NCBI GenBank assembly: GCA_963789275.1
Contig: CAWBKF010000038.1
Location: 10,666-74,665, forward strand
Length of the DNA: 64,000 nt
Reading direction: 5' to 3'
Source of the DNA: DAHUYF01 sp963789275
GTDB lineage: Bacteria > Pseudomonadota > Alphaproteobacteria > ATCC43930 > CGMCC-115725
Below, piece by piece: positions 25,417-34,597 of this stretch. Every line of letters begins with the position of its first letter. The stretch's first letter is position 1. Under the pieces are notes generated by a model. The model worked only from the letters and a program-made list of their open reading frames with translations, searched no databases and was not told where the DNA came from. The position numbers and the translations under genes are program-made.

Positions 25417-25664
25417 CGGAGAGATTATCCAAGCGGCCCTTCTCCGCTCGGCCCGGCGCCGCGGAGTCCTGGGTCCGCACCGCTGAGCCGTCGAGCAGCC
25501 GCGCGCCAAACGGCGGCTTCACGGCGCGTCTGACGATCGATGTGACGCAGCCTTTGCGCGGCCGGATCAAGATCGCGGCGTTCCAGCGCGGCCTCACCGT
25601 CGCCGACATGCTCCGCGCCTTGCTCGACCGCGAGTTTCCCGATGATGGCGGAGCGGCATCATGA
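25413..25664 (+). CDS. Small ribbon-helix-helix partition-type protein
   Basis: An 83-residue protein with a disordered N-terminus (RPGAAESWVRTAEPSSSRAP) and a C-terminal RHH-like unit (FTARLTIDVTQPLRGRIKIA, then GLTVADMLRALLDREF). Such proteins follow parA in alphaproteobacterial ICEs and probably bind the centromere-like site as the ParB partner and autorepress the operon. ATGA overlap with parA and with the next gene shows tight coupling. Confidence 0.75.
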   Translation: MTERLSKRPFSARPGAAESWVRTAEPSSSRAPNGGFTARLTIDVTQPLRGRIKIAAFQRGLTVADMLRALLDREFPDDGGAAS

Positions 25665-26140
25665 GCGCGCCGGCGGCCAACACCCTGACGCATGTCGAGT
25701 TGATCTGGCTGGAGAAGCGGATAGAGCAGTGGATCCGCTTCGGCCACGACGTCGCCGAGCAGATCCTCGATCGGCGCCGCCGCATCCTGAGCTTCGCGCC
25801 CGGGAGCGTCCTTGCGTATGTCCGCTGGGCGGCGAATGACTTCGGAACGGTGGTCTCGCGGATCGACATCCTGCGCGCCGTCATGCCGGGCGAGGCCTTC
25901 TCGACCGTCCCGTTTGTGCGCCCCGGCGGGGAAATCCTCCTACGCCTCTCCGGCTGGCCGAAGGTCGAGCGCGTGCTGCAGGCGATCGACACGGTAGAGC
26001 AGCTCGGCATCGATCCAGTCGATGCCTGTCCCGATCACTGGCGGCATGTTCACAACCGGCTCGCGGCCGACGAGGAGCCGCGCCCGTATCTGCGCGAGCG
26101 CCACGTGGCTTGGCTCAAACGACGGAGAACCGCACCATGA
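25661..26140 (+). CDS. DUF2840 family protein
   Basis: A 159-residue protein with the DUF2840 pattern: HVELIWLEKRIEQWIRFG near the start, FAPGSVLAYVRWAANDFGTV in the middle and HWRHVHNRLAADEEPRPYL near the end. This family is found almost only between parA and traF in conjugative elements; its function is unknown. It overlaps both neighbours by 4 nt (ATGA), so it is made together with ParA and TraF. No signal peptide or membrane span is seen. Confidence 0.85.
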   Translation: MSAPAANTLTHVELIWLEKRIEQWIRFGHDVAEQILDRRRRILSFAPGSVLAYVRWAANDFGTVVSRIDILRAVMPGEAFSTVPFVRPGGEILLRLSGWPKVERVLQAIDTVEQLGIDPVDACPDHWRHVHNRLAADEEPRPYLRERHVAWLKRRRTAP

Positions 26141-26649
26141 CGCGCTTCGGATATGTCGTGACGACATATTTCATGACGCTGGCCGTCGGGTTCTCGGTCT
26201 TCGTTCACCCGGCGCCTTCGCTGATCTGGAACGCCAGCGCCAGCGTCCCGATCGGTCTCTATGCCGTGCATCCCGTGGGCGCGCTGCACGTCGGCGAGTT
26301 GCTCGTGGTCTCACCACCGGAACCGCTCGCGACTTTCCTCGCCGAGCGCGGTTACCTGCCCAAAGGTGTGGCGCTCCTGAAGCGCGCCCTCGCCATTCCA
26401 GGTCAGACGGTCTGCCGCACCGGCCGCACGATCACCGTCGATGGCGCCGCGGTGGGTGAGGCGCTCGACCGTGATCGGCGGGGCCGACCTTTGCCCGGCT
26501 GGCCGGGCTGCCGCGTCGTCGCGGCCGGCGAAGTCTTCCTGATGAATCGGCGGTCGGAGGACTCCCTCGACGGCCGGTATTTCGGCCCGCTCCCCGCCAT
26601 GACAATTGTCGGCCGCGCCGATCCTCTCTGGACCCGCGAGGAGGACTGA
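26137..26649 (+). CDS. traF: TraF conjugal signal peptidase (S26 family)
   Basis: A 170-residue S26 peptidase. An N-terminal membrane span (YFMTLAVGFSVFVHPA) is followed by the catalytic Ser in SVPIGLY (about residue 36) and the catalytic Lys in LLKRALAIPG (about 82), then the third conserved box GEVFLMN. TraF of IncP-type systems matures the TrbC pilin and cyclises it; trbC is present at 49.1 kb. I chose the ATG overlapping the DUF2840 stop. Confidence 0.9.
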   Translation: MTRFGYVVTTYFMTLAVGFSVFVHPAPSLIWNASASVPIGLYAVHPVGALHVGELLVVSPPEPLATFLAERGYLPKGVALLKRALAIPGQTVCRTGRTITVDGAAVGEALDRDRRGRPLPGWPGCRVVAAGEVFLMNRRSEDSLDGRYFGPLPAMTIVGRADPLWTREED

Positions 26650-26651
26650 CC

Positions 26652-27491
26652 ATGCCGAAACCCGGCCGACGCCGAGCCGTCACACCGCGACCACCTCGGC
26701 GCGGCTCTTCCTCCTTCCCGGCCATTCCGCTCCTCGCGGATCGCCGGCCAACCGCCTGGCGCTCGTCTCGACGGCGCGCGCTCCTATGCGTCGGCAGCGC
26801 TGTGATATTGCTGATCGGCAGCGGTCTTGCTCACGCCGAAGCTGTCGCCACGATGCCGCAGAACGTCTCCACGGCGGTCGATCCATTCGTTGACATTATC
26901 GCCGAGGGCTCACGGCGGTTCGGCATTTCGCCGTCGTGGATACGTGCCGTGATGGAGCTCGAAAGTCATGGCAATGTGCGTGCCCTGTCGCCCAAGGGGG
27001 CGATGGGCCTGATGCAGATCATGCCCGAAGTGTGGGCTGCTCTGCGTTCCCGCTACGACCTCGGCGCCGATCCATACGATGCCCACGACAACATCCTGGC
27101 CGGCACTGCCTATCTGCGGGAGCTGCGCGACCGCTACGGCGCTCCCGGCCTTCTTGCTGCCTATGATGCCGGTCCGGCGCGCTACGAGGACCATCTCGCG
27201 ACAGGCCGGCCGCTGCCTGCGGAGACCCAGGCTTACGTGGCCGCCCTCGCTCCGTTGATCGGCGGCGGCGCGATCGACAGTGCCATGGTTGCCGAAGCGG
27301 TGGTGGGCTCCTGGTCCGAAGCACCGCTGTTCGCCGGTCAGGCCGAGAGCAGCGCGACGAAGTCTGCGGGAGCATCCGATCCGCGCATCGGCCAACCGTC
27401 GGCCGACAAATCAGTGGAGGATCGGACGCCGCTCGCCCCGCAATCCGAGGACCTGTTCGTCAGGCCATCCCATGGAAATGGGCAGCCGTGA
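26652..27491 (+). CDS. Lytic transglycosylase (VirB1/SLT-like)
   Basis: A 279-residue secreted SLT-fold enzyme. Residues about 38-60 are a membrane/signal segment after a basic, disordered N-terminus (CVGSAVILLIGSGLAHAEA). The catalytic Glu lies in VMELESHG (about 103), followed by GAMGLMQIMP and the AYDAGP box that positions substrate. It would open the peptidoglycan for the mating channel. The C-terminal 70 residues are low-complexity. It starts 2 bp after traF, in the same operon. Confidence 0.9.
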   Translation: MPKPGRRRAVTPRPPRRGSSSFPAIPLLADRRPTAWRSSRRRALLCVGSAVILLIGSGLAHAEAVATMPQNVSTAVDPFVDIIAEGSRRFGISPSWIRAVMELESHGNVRALSPKGAMGLMQIMPEVWAALRSRYDLGADPYDAHDNILAGTAYLRELRDRYGAPGLLAAYDAGPARYEDHLATGRPLPAETQAYVAALAPLIGGGAIDSAMVAEAVVGSWSEAPLFAGQAESSATKSAGASDPRIGQPSADKSVEDRTPLAPQSEDLFVRPSHGNGQP

Positions 27492-27739
27492 GCGGGATCG
27501 GGTTTGATCGCAGGTTAGCGGGCTGTTGCGCAGGTTTGAGTATTGGACCGGGGCAGCACAGGAACCCGACCAACGGACGGCAAGGTAAAAGCGCCGCCGT
27601 CGGCCGGGCGCATGTAGTTGGTTGGGTTGGGCTTTTCGGGCGCTCTGGCAATACCCCCTGCTGTCGCCTCATGCCAAATTCCCAACGATTTCAATGTCCC
27701 GACCGCCATCGCTCGAATTCAGCGACGCCCTGGGTATCC
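27492..27739. other. Gap upstream of rlxS, oriT candidate
   Basis: The 248 bp between the transglycosylase and relaxase genes interrupt an otherwise overlapping operon. They hold GACGGC (27576-27581) / GCCGTC (27596-27601) around AAGGTAAAAG, and several GTTGG/GGGTTGGG words. Relaxase genes often sit beside their oriT, so this is the best candidate seen here, but no nic consensus is recognised. Confidence 0.3.
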
Positions 27740-29494
27740 ATGACGGCCCGTGACGACGAGCTGCGCATCCGCCCAGGTCGCATCCGGGACGGCAACCGGG
27801 GTGCCAAGCGTCCGAAGACCTTCGTCGGCGAGGTCATGCGCGCCGCGAAGAAGGCGGGGCATGTCGGGAGCAGCTTCGGTCGGAAAGCGGGCGGCGCCAG
27901 CCGATCGCGCTTCGGCCGAGGCCGGCGCGCAGCGCTGTCATTGTCGCTGCGCTCGACCTCGCGTCGGGTGGTGATAAAGGCGCGCGTGGTACGCCATCAC
28001 GGTACGCGCTTCCGCTCAGCACCATTACCCAGGCACATGGCGTATCTGAAGCGGGATGGCGTTACGCGCGACGGAGAGGATGCTCGGATGTTCGGCGCCA
28101 CCGCGAACGCCGCTGATGAACGCGCCTTTGCCGAGCGCTGCGCGGATGACCGGCACCATTTCCGATTCATCGTCTCACCCGATGACGCCGCAGAGATGGA
28201 AAGCTTGCGTGCCTTCGCGCGCGAGCTGATGGCCGATGTCGAACGGGATCTCGGCACCCGGCTCGATTGGGTGGCGGTCGACCACTGGAACACCGACAAC
28301 CCGCACGTCCATGTCCTGGTCCGCGGCCGCGCCGAGGACGGACAGGATCTGGTCATCAGCCGCGACTACATCAGCCGGGGCTTCAGCGACCGGGCGGCCG
28401 AGCGCGTGACGCTGGAGCTTGGGCCGCGCAGCGAGCAGGAGATCCGTTCGGCCCTGGAGAGGGAGGTCGAGGCAGAGCGCTGGACCAGCCTCGACCGGCG
28501 GCTGCGGGACATATCCGACGAGGGCGCCAGCATCGTCGATCTGCGCCCCGGAGGCGCCAGTGAAGACCCGGAGCTGCGCCGCTTGATGCTCGGCCGCGCG
28601 GCGAAGCTCGAGCGCCTTGGACTCGCCGAGCAGGTCGGAGTGGCGCGCTGGATGTTGAAGCCACGTCTGGAGCCAACCCTGCGCGAGCTCGGAATTCGTG
28701 GCGACATCATCAAGACCATGCACCGGGCAATGACCGCCGCCGGGCGCGAGCCGGACGTGACGGGCTTCGCTCTCCATGGCGATGATCCCGGCGATCCCGT
28801 GCTCGGTCGGCTGGTCGGCCGCGGTCTGTATGACGAGCTGAAGGGGACGGCCTATGCGATCGTCGAAGGCGTCGATGGCCGGACCCATCACCTGCGGTTC
28901 TCCGATCTCGACATGACGGGCGACGCCAAGCGCGGCGCGATCGTCGAGGCGCGCGCCTACGAGGACGCTTCCGGCCGCCACCGTCTGTCACTCGCCACGC
29001 GATCGGATTTCAGCATCGAGGCGCAGGTGACCGCATCGGGCGCGACCTGGATCGACCGACAGCTCCTCGCGCGCAAGCGGGCGATCAGCGCCGGCGGCTT
29101 CGGTGCCGAGCTGCGCGACGCGATGGATCAGCGCGTCGATCATCTCATCGAGGAGGGATTGGCCCGGCGGCATGGACAAAGAGTTGTCTTCGCGCGTGAT
29201 CTCCTGAACATCCTGCGTCGACGCGAGCTAGACGATGCCTTCGCCAAACTCTCGATCGAGACCGGGCTCGCACATCATCCATCCGCGGAAGGCGACCATG
29301 TCGCCGGCACCTATCGTCAGCGCGTCACGCTGGCGTCGGGCCGTTTCGCAATGATCGATGATGGTCTCGGCTTCCAATTGGTACCTTGGCGGCCGGCATT
29401 GGAGCAGAAGCTCGGCCAGCATGTGTCAGGTACCATTATGCCAGGCGGTGGCGTCGATTGGAGCTTCGGGCGCAAACGGGGGCTCGGCATTTGA
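27740..29494 (+). CDS. rlxS: RlxS-type relaxase (DUF3363, HUH family)
   Basis: A 584-residue relaxase. The N-terminus is basic (RGAKRPKTFVGEVMRAAKK). The nicking domain has RHHFRFIVSPDD and the metal-binding HVHVLVRG at about 190, preceded by DWVAVDHWNTDNP; the long C-terminus fits DUF3363. It would cut oriT and stay bound to the 5' end of the transferred strand. I chose the ATG at 27740 by family start (MTARDDELRIRPGR); the in-frame extension to 27488 covers the oriT-like gap and looks non-coding. In related ICEs traG follows directly; here 14 kb of IS91 material separates them. Confidence 0.9.
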   Translation: MTARDDELRIRPGRIRDGNRGAKRPKTFVGEVMRAAKKAGHVGSSFGRKAGGASRSRFGRGRRAALSLSLRSTSRRVVIKARVVRHHGTRFRSAPLPRHMAYLKRDGVTRDGEDARMFGATANAADERAFAERCADDRHHFRFIVSPDDAAEMESLRAFARELMADVERDLGTRLDWVAVDHWNTDNPHVHVLVRGRAEDGQDLVISRDYISRGFSDRAAERVTLELGPRSEQEIRSALEREVEAERWTSLDRRLRDISDEGASIVDLRPGGASEDPELRRLMLGRAAKLERLGLAEQVGVARWMLKPRLEPTLRELGIRGDIIKTMHRAMTAAGREPDVTGFALHGDDPGDPVLGRLVGRGLYDELKGTAYAIVEGVDGRTHHLRFSDLDMTGDAKRGAIVEARAYEDASGRHRLSLATRSDFSIEAQVTASGATWIDRQLLARKRAISAGGFGAELRDAMDQRVDHLIEEGLARRHGQRVVFARDLLNILRRRELDDAFAKLSIETGLAHHPSAEGDHVAGTYRQRVTLASGRFAMIDDGLGFQLVPWRPALEQKLGQHVSGTIMPGGGVDWSFGRKRGLGI

Positions 29495-29720
29495 TTATCG
29501 CGGAATGGCAGCAACGGGTGTGGAAACCGGGCGTAAGACCGTCGCGTCCTATACGGCTGGTTTGCGCCCACCCCGGCCGCTCAGGCACTGTTGGTCCCTT
29601 CTCGGAAGCGGACATTAGGTCGGCACGTGCGTTCGACCGACATGTGCCAAAGGACTAAACCGCTCTCGCGGTAGGATGCGGCGACAGGCGGCGGAGCTAA
29701 GGGGATAGCGGGGCGAAGTG

Positions 29721-29765
29721 TCCTGTCTTGAAGATGAGGGGTTGCCAACCTCACTCAAGACAGGA
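29721..29765 (+). promoter_or_regulatory. Leader hairpin before the IS tyrosine recombinase
   Basis: TCCTGTCTTGA (29721-29731) and TCAAGACAGGA (29755-29765) form a perfect 11-bp stem whose 3' arm holds the AGGA ribosome-binding site 9 nt before the recombinase ATG. It could limit translation of read-through transcripts. The same hairpin is in copy 2 at 40935-40979. Confidence 0.45.
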
Positions 29766-29773
29766 GCACCCCC

Positions 29774-30652
29774 ATGAACGGCGAGACCATCAGCCCGTTA
29801 CGCCGCCGCATGATCGAAGACATGACGGTGCGCAAGTTCGTCGAGAAGACACAGAAGGATTACGTCCGTCATGTCAAGGGCCTCACCGTCTTCCTTGGCC
29901 GAACACCGGACACCGCCACGGCCGAGGATCTGCGCCGTTATCAGCTGCATCTGACCGAGAGCGGGGTCCGCCCGCCGAGCATCAACAGTGCGGTTTCGGC
30001 GCTGCGCTTCTTCTTCTCCGTCACGCTCGACCGGCCCGAAGTCACCAAGCGGCTGACCTTCGTCGCCGAGCCGCGGAAGATACCTGTGGTGTTGAGCCCC
30101 GAGGAGGTGACGCGGTTTCTCGATGCGGCGCCCGGACCCAAGTACAAGGCTGCGTTCAGCGCCGCCTATGGCGCTGGTCTGCGCGTCTCCGAGGTCGTAG
30201 CGCTGAAGGTGTCGGATGTCGATTCCGAGCGCATGCTGCTTCGGATCGAGCAAGGCAAGGGGCGCAAGGATCGCTTTGCCATGTTGTCGCCACAGCTGCT
30301 CGGGCTGCTGCGTGATTGGTGGCGGATCGCGCGGCCTCAGGTCTGGCTGTTTCCCGGACGCGACAGGATCAACCCTCTCACGACGCGTCAGTTCAATCGC
30401 GCCGTTCACGCCACCACTCACATGGCCGAGATCGCCAAGCGGGTGACGCCGCACACGCTGCGCCACAGCTTTGCGACCCATCTCCTGGAGCAGAACATCG
30501 ATATCCGCGTCATCCAAGTTCTGCTCGGCCATGCCAAGCTCGAGACCACCAGTCTCTATACGCGGGTTGCCACCAATACGATCCGGACGGTCATGAGCCC
30601 GCTCGACCGCCTGACGCCGCTGCGCGCCGGGAGAGACGAGCCGCCCGCGTAG
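29774..30652 (+). CDS. Tyrosine recombinase (XerD-like) of the IS91-type element, copy 1
   Basis: A 292-residue phage-integrase-family protein with an N-terminal SAM-like core-binding domain (MTVRKFVEKTQKDYVRHVKG) and the catalytic set: Arg in GAGLRVSE (about 137), HTLRHSFATH (about 229), LLGHAKLETT (about 252) and the nucleophile Tyr in SLYTRV (about 262). Such recombinases accompany a subgroup of IS91 transposases; they may resolve circular intermediates. ATG at 29774, preceded by a leader hairpin. It ends 12 bp before the transposase. Confidence 0.9.
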   Translation: MNGETISPLRRRMIEDMTVRKFVEKTQKDYVRHVKGLTVFLGRTPDTATAEDLRRYQLHLTESGVRPPSINSAVSALRFFFSVTLDRPEVTKRLTFVAEPRKIPVVLSPEEVTRFLDAAPGPKYKAAFSAAYGAGLRVSEVVALKVSDVDSERMLLRIEQGKGRKDRFAMLSPQLLGLLRDWWRIARPQVWLFPGRDRINPLTTRQFNRAVHATTHMAEIAKRVTPHTLRHSFATHLLEQNIDIRVIQVLLGHAKLETTSLYTRVATNTIRTVMSPLDRLTPLRAGRDEPPA

Positions 30653-30664
30653 CGTCCGCCGCCC

Positions 30665-31873
30665 TTGGTCCAACCCGCTCTGGAGGTCGCGGATATCTTC
30701 CGCGACCACGGGGCCGCCTGGCGCTGCGCCAACGCCGGCCATGTGAGCCTCGGCCAGCTGAAGGTCATGTCGGCCATCGAGAGCTGCCGCACGGCGGCTC
30801 TCGGCGGGCATGTCGCGCGCTGCGAGAAGTGCTCGCACACGCACATCGCCTATAACTCCTGCCGCAATCGGCATTGCCCCAAGTGCCAAGGCGCGGCAGC
30901 GAAGGAGTGGCTCGCCGACCGCGAGGCCGAGCTGCTGCCCGTGCCCTATTACCACGTGGTCTTCACGCTGCCGGCGCCGATCGCCGACATCGCCTACCAG
31001 AACAAGGCCGTGATCTACGATAGCTTGTTCAAGGCCGCGGCCGAGACGCTCATCACCATCGCCGCCGACCCGAAGCACCTCGGCGCCCGCATCGGCCTCA
31101 CCGCGGTCCTGCACAGCTGGGGCTCGGCGCTCACGCATCACCCACACGTCCATGTGATCGTGCCGGGCGGCGGCATCTCGCTGGACGGGGCGCGATGGAT
31201 ATCCTGCCGACCTGGCTTCTTCCTCCCCGTTCGTGTGCTCTCGCGGCTCTTCCGGCGCCTGTTCCTGGAGAGCCTTCTCGCCGCCCATGGCGCCGGCCGC
31301 CTGCGGTTTTTTGGCGACCACGCTCCGCTGGCCGAGCGCGGCGCCTTCGCCGCCTATCTGGCGCCGTTGCGCAAAGTCGAATGGGTTGTCTACAGCAAGC
31401 GACCTTTTGGCGGGCCTGAAGCGGTATTGGCGTATCTGTCGCGCTACACGCACCGCGTCGCCATCGCCAACAGCCGGCTCATTGCCTTCGACGACGGCGG
31501 TGTGACCTTCAGGTGGAAGGACTACCGCGCCAAAAGACGCGAGCGCTTCAAGGTGATGACGCTCGCTGTCGGCGAGTTCATCCGCCGCTTCCTGCTTCAC
31601 GTGCTGCCCAGCGGCTTCCACCGCATCCGCCACTATGGTCTCTTCGCCAACGGCGGGCGAGCCGAGAACATCGCGCGAGCACGTCAGCTGCTCAATGTGC
31701 CGGCGACACAGAGCAAGACCGCCGATGCCGACAGCACCGATGACGGTGAACCGCACGCGCTATCGCATCCTTGCCCCTGCTGCGGTGGCCGCATGATCAT
31801 CATCGAGACTTTTGAGCGCGGTGGTACAGCCCGATATCGCCCGACCGCCCCGATCAGGGTCGACAGCTCATGA
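30665..31873 (+). CDS. IS91-family transposase (Y1/Y2 HUH type), copy 1
   Basis: A 402-residue transposase. The N-terminal zinc-binding region has CEKCSHTHIAYNSCRNRHCP and CQG; the HUH metal site is HPHVHVIVPGGG (about 160); a Tyr-bearing helix region (SRYTHRVAIANSRLI, later RIRHYGLFAN) should hold the nucleophile. Rolling-circle transposition by one strand is the family mechanism. No ATG fits the family start; the TTG at 30665 is used here. It reads in the same direction as the recombinase. Confidence 0.9.
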   Translation: MVQPALEVADIFRDHGAAWRCANAGHVSLGQLKVMSAIESCRTAALGGHVARCEKCSHTHIAYNSCRNRHCPKCQGAAAKEWLADREAELLPVPYYHVVFTLPAPIADIAYQNKAVIYDSLFKAAAETLITIAADPKHLGARIGLTAVLHSWGSALTHHPHVHVIVPGGGISLDGARWISCRPGFFLPVRVLSRLFRRLFLESLLAAHGAGRLRFFGDHAPLAERGAFAAYLAPLRKVEWVVYSKRPFGGPEAVLAYLSRYTHRVAIANSRLIAFDDGGVTFRWKDYRAKRRERFKVMTLAVGEFIRRFLLHVLPSGFHRIRHYGLFANGGRAENIARARQLLNVPATQSKTADADSTDDGEPHALSHPCPCCGGRMIIIETFERGGTARYRPTAPIRVDSS

Positions 31874-32421
31874 CGTCCATCGCCTGCTCTCGAACTGCGA
31901 CTGTCGCTCGCCGTCGCCGCTGCCTGTCAGCCGGCCACGATCGAGCTCGCCCGCCGATCATCGTGACGCATCAGATCGACCGCTCCATGCTGCCGAACGC
32001 ACGTCAAAGATCGCGCCGGCACCATGCGCAACCGCCATATCGCGCCACCGACCGCGGCCGACAACGCAGCAATCCTGTACGCGCCGCTCTCAAATCCCCA
32101 TAGCGCACGGGCGCCCCACCATCGCGCCTGTCCCTGCCCGCGGTTTCCTCCCCCGAGGCTTCTCGGACGCCTGCCGCCTGAGCATGCGGCGCCGTCCCTG
32201 TCGCGGCAGGCGTCCGAGAAGCCTTAACAGGAGCGGTCCTCGGAATATGCCGGAGTTGTTGGCTGGTCTGGGCCGGAGGGAGACGCTCAGCCGCACAGAC
32301 GAAGCGCAGGTTGTGATCGCGTTCGACATCGTAGACGGCAGCGGACCGCTCTAAGTGCGCTGACGCGCGGGACAGCTCGCCTTCCCAAAAATATGGATAT
32401 GGGATTCACTTGCAGGCGCAG
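31874..32421. other. IS 3' non-coding end and junction
   Basis: Up to 32230 this is the non-coding tail of IS copy 1 with its 21-bp inverted repeat; 32231-32421 is unique sequence in which I see no gene. Confidence 0.5.
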
Positions 32422-34460
32422 TCAGGCCAACCCGATGCGTTTGCCGCCCTCGCGGAAGAGAGCCGCGGTGTCGGGTGCGAAGTTGAACGCGCCGAGGAAA
32501 TCGACGGTTGAGTAGTGCGGCAGAGTCGTGCGGATGGACGCGCCAAGGGCGCGGCCTTCGTCCAGCCTGCCGGCAAGCGCGAGACAGTGAGCGGCGATCG
32601 CCAAAATTATTTGATGCGCATTCGGCCGCGCGGCCGCCCTGAGCGCCCAGTCGGCGGCCTCGTCGAACGCCCCCAGGCGAACGAGAGCCATTGCCCTCGC
32701 ACCGAGCATGCCGAAGAGAAGCGGATCGAAGGGGCTCAGATTGCGTGAATGATCGGACGCCTTGATGGCGAGGCCCGGATCGCCCGATTGGCAATGGACG
32801 AAAGAGAGCGAGTAGTGGGCAAGCGCGAAATTGGGACTGAGATCGACGGCTTGTTGCAGCTCGCGCAAGGACTCGTCTTGACGGCCGCGCAGCCAGAGTG
32901 CCCGCCCCATCGCCCAGTGCGACGCAGGATTGTGGTCGTCGACGAGAAGGCTGTGGCCGGCTGCCTCGAAGGCGCGATCGCTTTCTTTCGCGCGATCGCC
33001 CCAGCGCTGGAAGGCGTTTTGCCAATGCGTGAACGACAGGCCGGAATAGGCGCGGGCGAAAGTCGGATCGAGCTGCACGGCTCGAGCAAAAAAGCGCTGC
33101 GCGAGCGCGTTTTCGCTTTGCGTGAAGCGGTACATATGCCAGAGCCCGCGATGGTAGGCTTCCCAGGCATTCAGCGAGTTCGGCGCCTTAAGGATGGCTC
33201 GGTTTCGTTCGACCGTCTCGATCTCGGTGGAAATCGACGACACGATGCTGTTGCCGATCTCGTCGAGCACCTCGAACGTGTCGTCGAGCTTGCGATGGAA
33301 CGCTTCCGCCCAGAGGATGCGCGCCGTGCGCACCTCGACAAGCTCGACCTCGACGGTTATCCGACCTTCGCTTCGCTGCACCGTACCGCTGGCGACGAAT
33401 TCGACGTTCAGCCTCCGGCCAGCCTCCTCCGGCCCCACGCCACGCTCGGCGAGCGCGAAGACCGAGCCGCGCGCGATGACGAAGAGATCGCGCAATTTGG
33501 CGAGCCGCGTGATGATGTCGTGGGTGAGGCCGTCGGCGAGGCCGCCGCGAGATCTTTCTCTGTTCGTCTCCTCGACAAACGGCATGACGGCGAGGGAAGC
33601 GCGGCTCGGAGCATGCGCGAGCGATTTCTACGGCATCGGGTTGCGTTTGCGGGCCCGATGCCGCCTCCGCCGAGCGCGTCCCGGTCCGCGCGCCTTCTTT
33701 GATCTGCCGCCAGGTTGTCCGCAGCGGCGCGAAATCGAGTCCTTCGGACTCGAAGAGCCGCGCCGCCGCCGCGAGATGCTCTTCGCATGCGCCGAGCTTT
33801 CCCTGCCGCGCCAAGCCGGTCAGAAGCAACGTATGCGCGCGTTGATCGAAGGGAGAGATCTCGATCCATGTGTCGAGATAGGCGGACGCTTCCTCGCATC
33901 CCGGCGGCAGCTTGAGGACGAGCTGCTCCAGTATCGCCGCCTGGCAAGCGGCGAAGCGCCGCCGATGCGCCGTGAGCCAGGCGCCGAAATTCGGGCTGCG
34001 GTCGATCTCCAGCCCTTCGAGAAACTCGCCCGTGAACAACTTGGCAAGCTCTCGCAGGCGCTCCAAACCGATTTTTTCAAATCCCGCTTCCGCCGCGGCC
34101 GCGACCTCGCTCGCGTCCACCAGCACAGCCGCCGAGATCGAGCGCCACCCTGTCGTCCGAGGCCTGCAGCCGCGAGCGATGCGTTTCGTCGAGCAGCTGA
34201 CGAAGCTTGCTGAGGCACCAGCGCAGCTCGCCGCGCGGGTCGTTGGGCGCGTCCCACAGCAGGTCGCACAGCCGGCTGCGCGCGACCGCGCCGGACGCCA
34301 GTGCAAGATAGGCAAAGAGCGCGCGCGCCTTGCGCGAGGCGGGGAACTCGACGCTGGCGCCGTCCCGAAGGATGGTCAGCGGACCCAGCATGCGCACGCA
34401 AAACCCGCCATCGCCGGCCGCCAAGGCGGATTCCATGGTCGTTTCCACGCTGCTTCCCAC
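32422..34460 (-). pseudogene. SARP/BTAD-type transcriptional regulator with TPR C-terminus, two frameshifts
   Basis: Three minus-strand frames read as one protein of about 670 residues. From 34460: an OmpR-like winged helix (FCVRMLGPLTILRDGASVEF, SRKARALFAYLALASG). After a shift near 34135: the BTAD helical domain (FEKIGLERLRELAKLFTGEF, LEQLVLKLPPG). After a shift near 33605: a TolB-like segment (MPFVEETNRERSRGGLADGL) and TPR repeats to 32422. This is the layout of SARP-like regulators of secondary metabolism and cyclase-linked sensors. Divergent from the cysteine synthase-like gene 137 bp away, so it probably controls that cassette. Each break is one or two bases, so sequencing indels are possible. 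Confidence 0.75.
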
Positions 34461-34597
34461 GCCAGTCTCCCCGGCAGCACTCTATCACTAAACTCCAGGC
34501 GGTCGCCACCGGCCGGCAAGAGGCGGCATCCCCGCATTTTCCCCGGCCGGCCCATGATTTGCTGCAGGTTCCCCACGCACAGCGGAGAGGACGGGAT

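Larger units (their letters stand above)
29652..32230 (+). mobile_element. IS91-family element with tyrosine recombinase, copy 1
   Basis: A 2,579-bp unit repeated in direct orientation at 40866-43444. The shared sequence begins GGACTAAACCGC and ends GCCTTAACAG; flanks differ at both ends. It carries a tyrosine recombinase and an IS91-type transposase. The 3' end has a 21-bp perfect inverted repeat (32156-32176 / 32204-32224), a likely origin or terminus hairpin for rolling-circle transposition. The one base difference that I noticed between copies is at 30672 (A) versus 41886 (G). It sits between rlxS and traG. Confidence 0.9.

Noticed and set aside
27488..27739. N-terminal extension of the relaxase frame
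   Set aside because: It would fill the only gap in the operon, has Cys/Gly-rich non-family sequence, and the family start matches the ATG at 27740.
29798..31756. 652-codon minus-strand frame in each IS91-type copy (also 41012-42970)
   Set aside because: It is the exact antisense of the recombinase and transposase genes, which have full catalytic motifs; composition is shadow-like.
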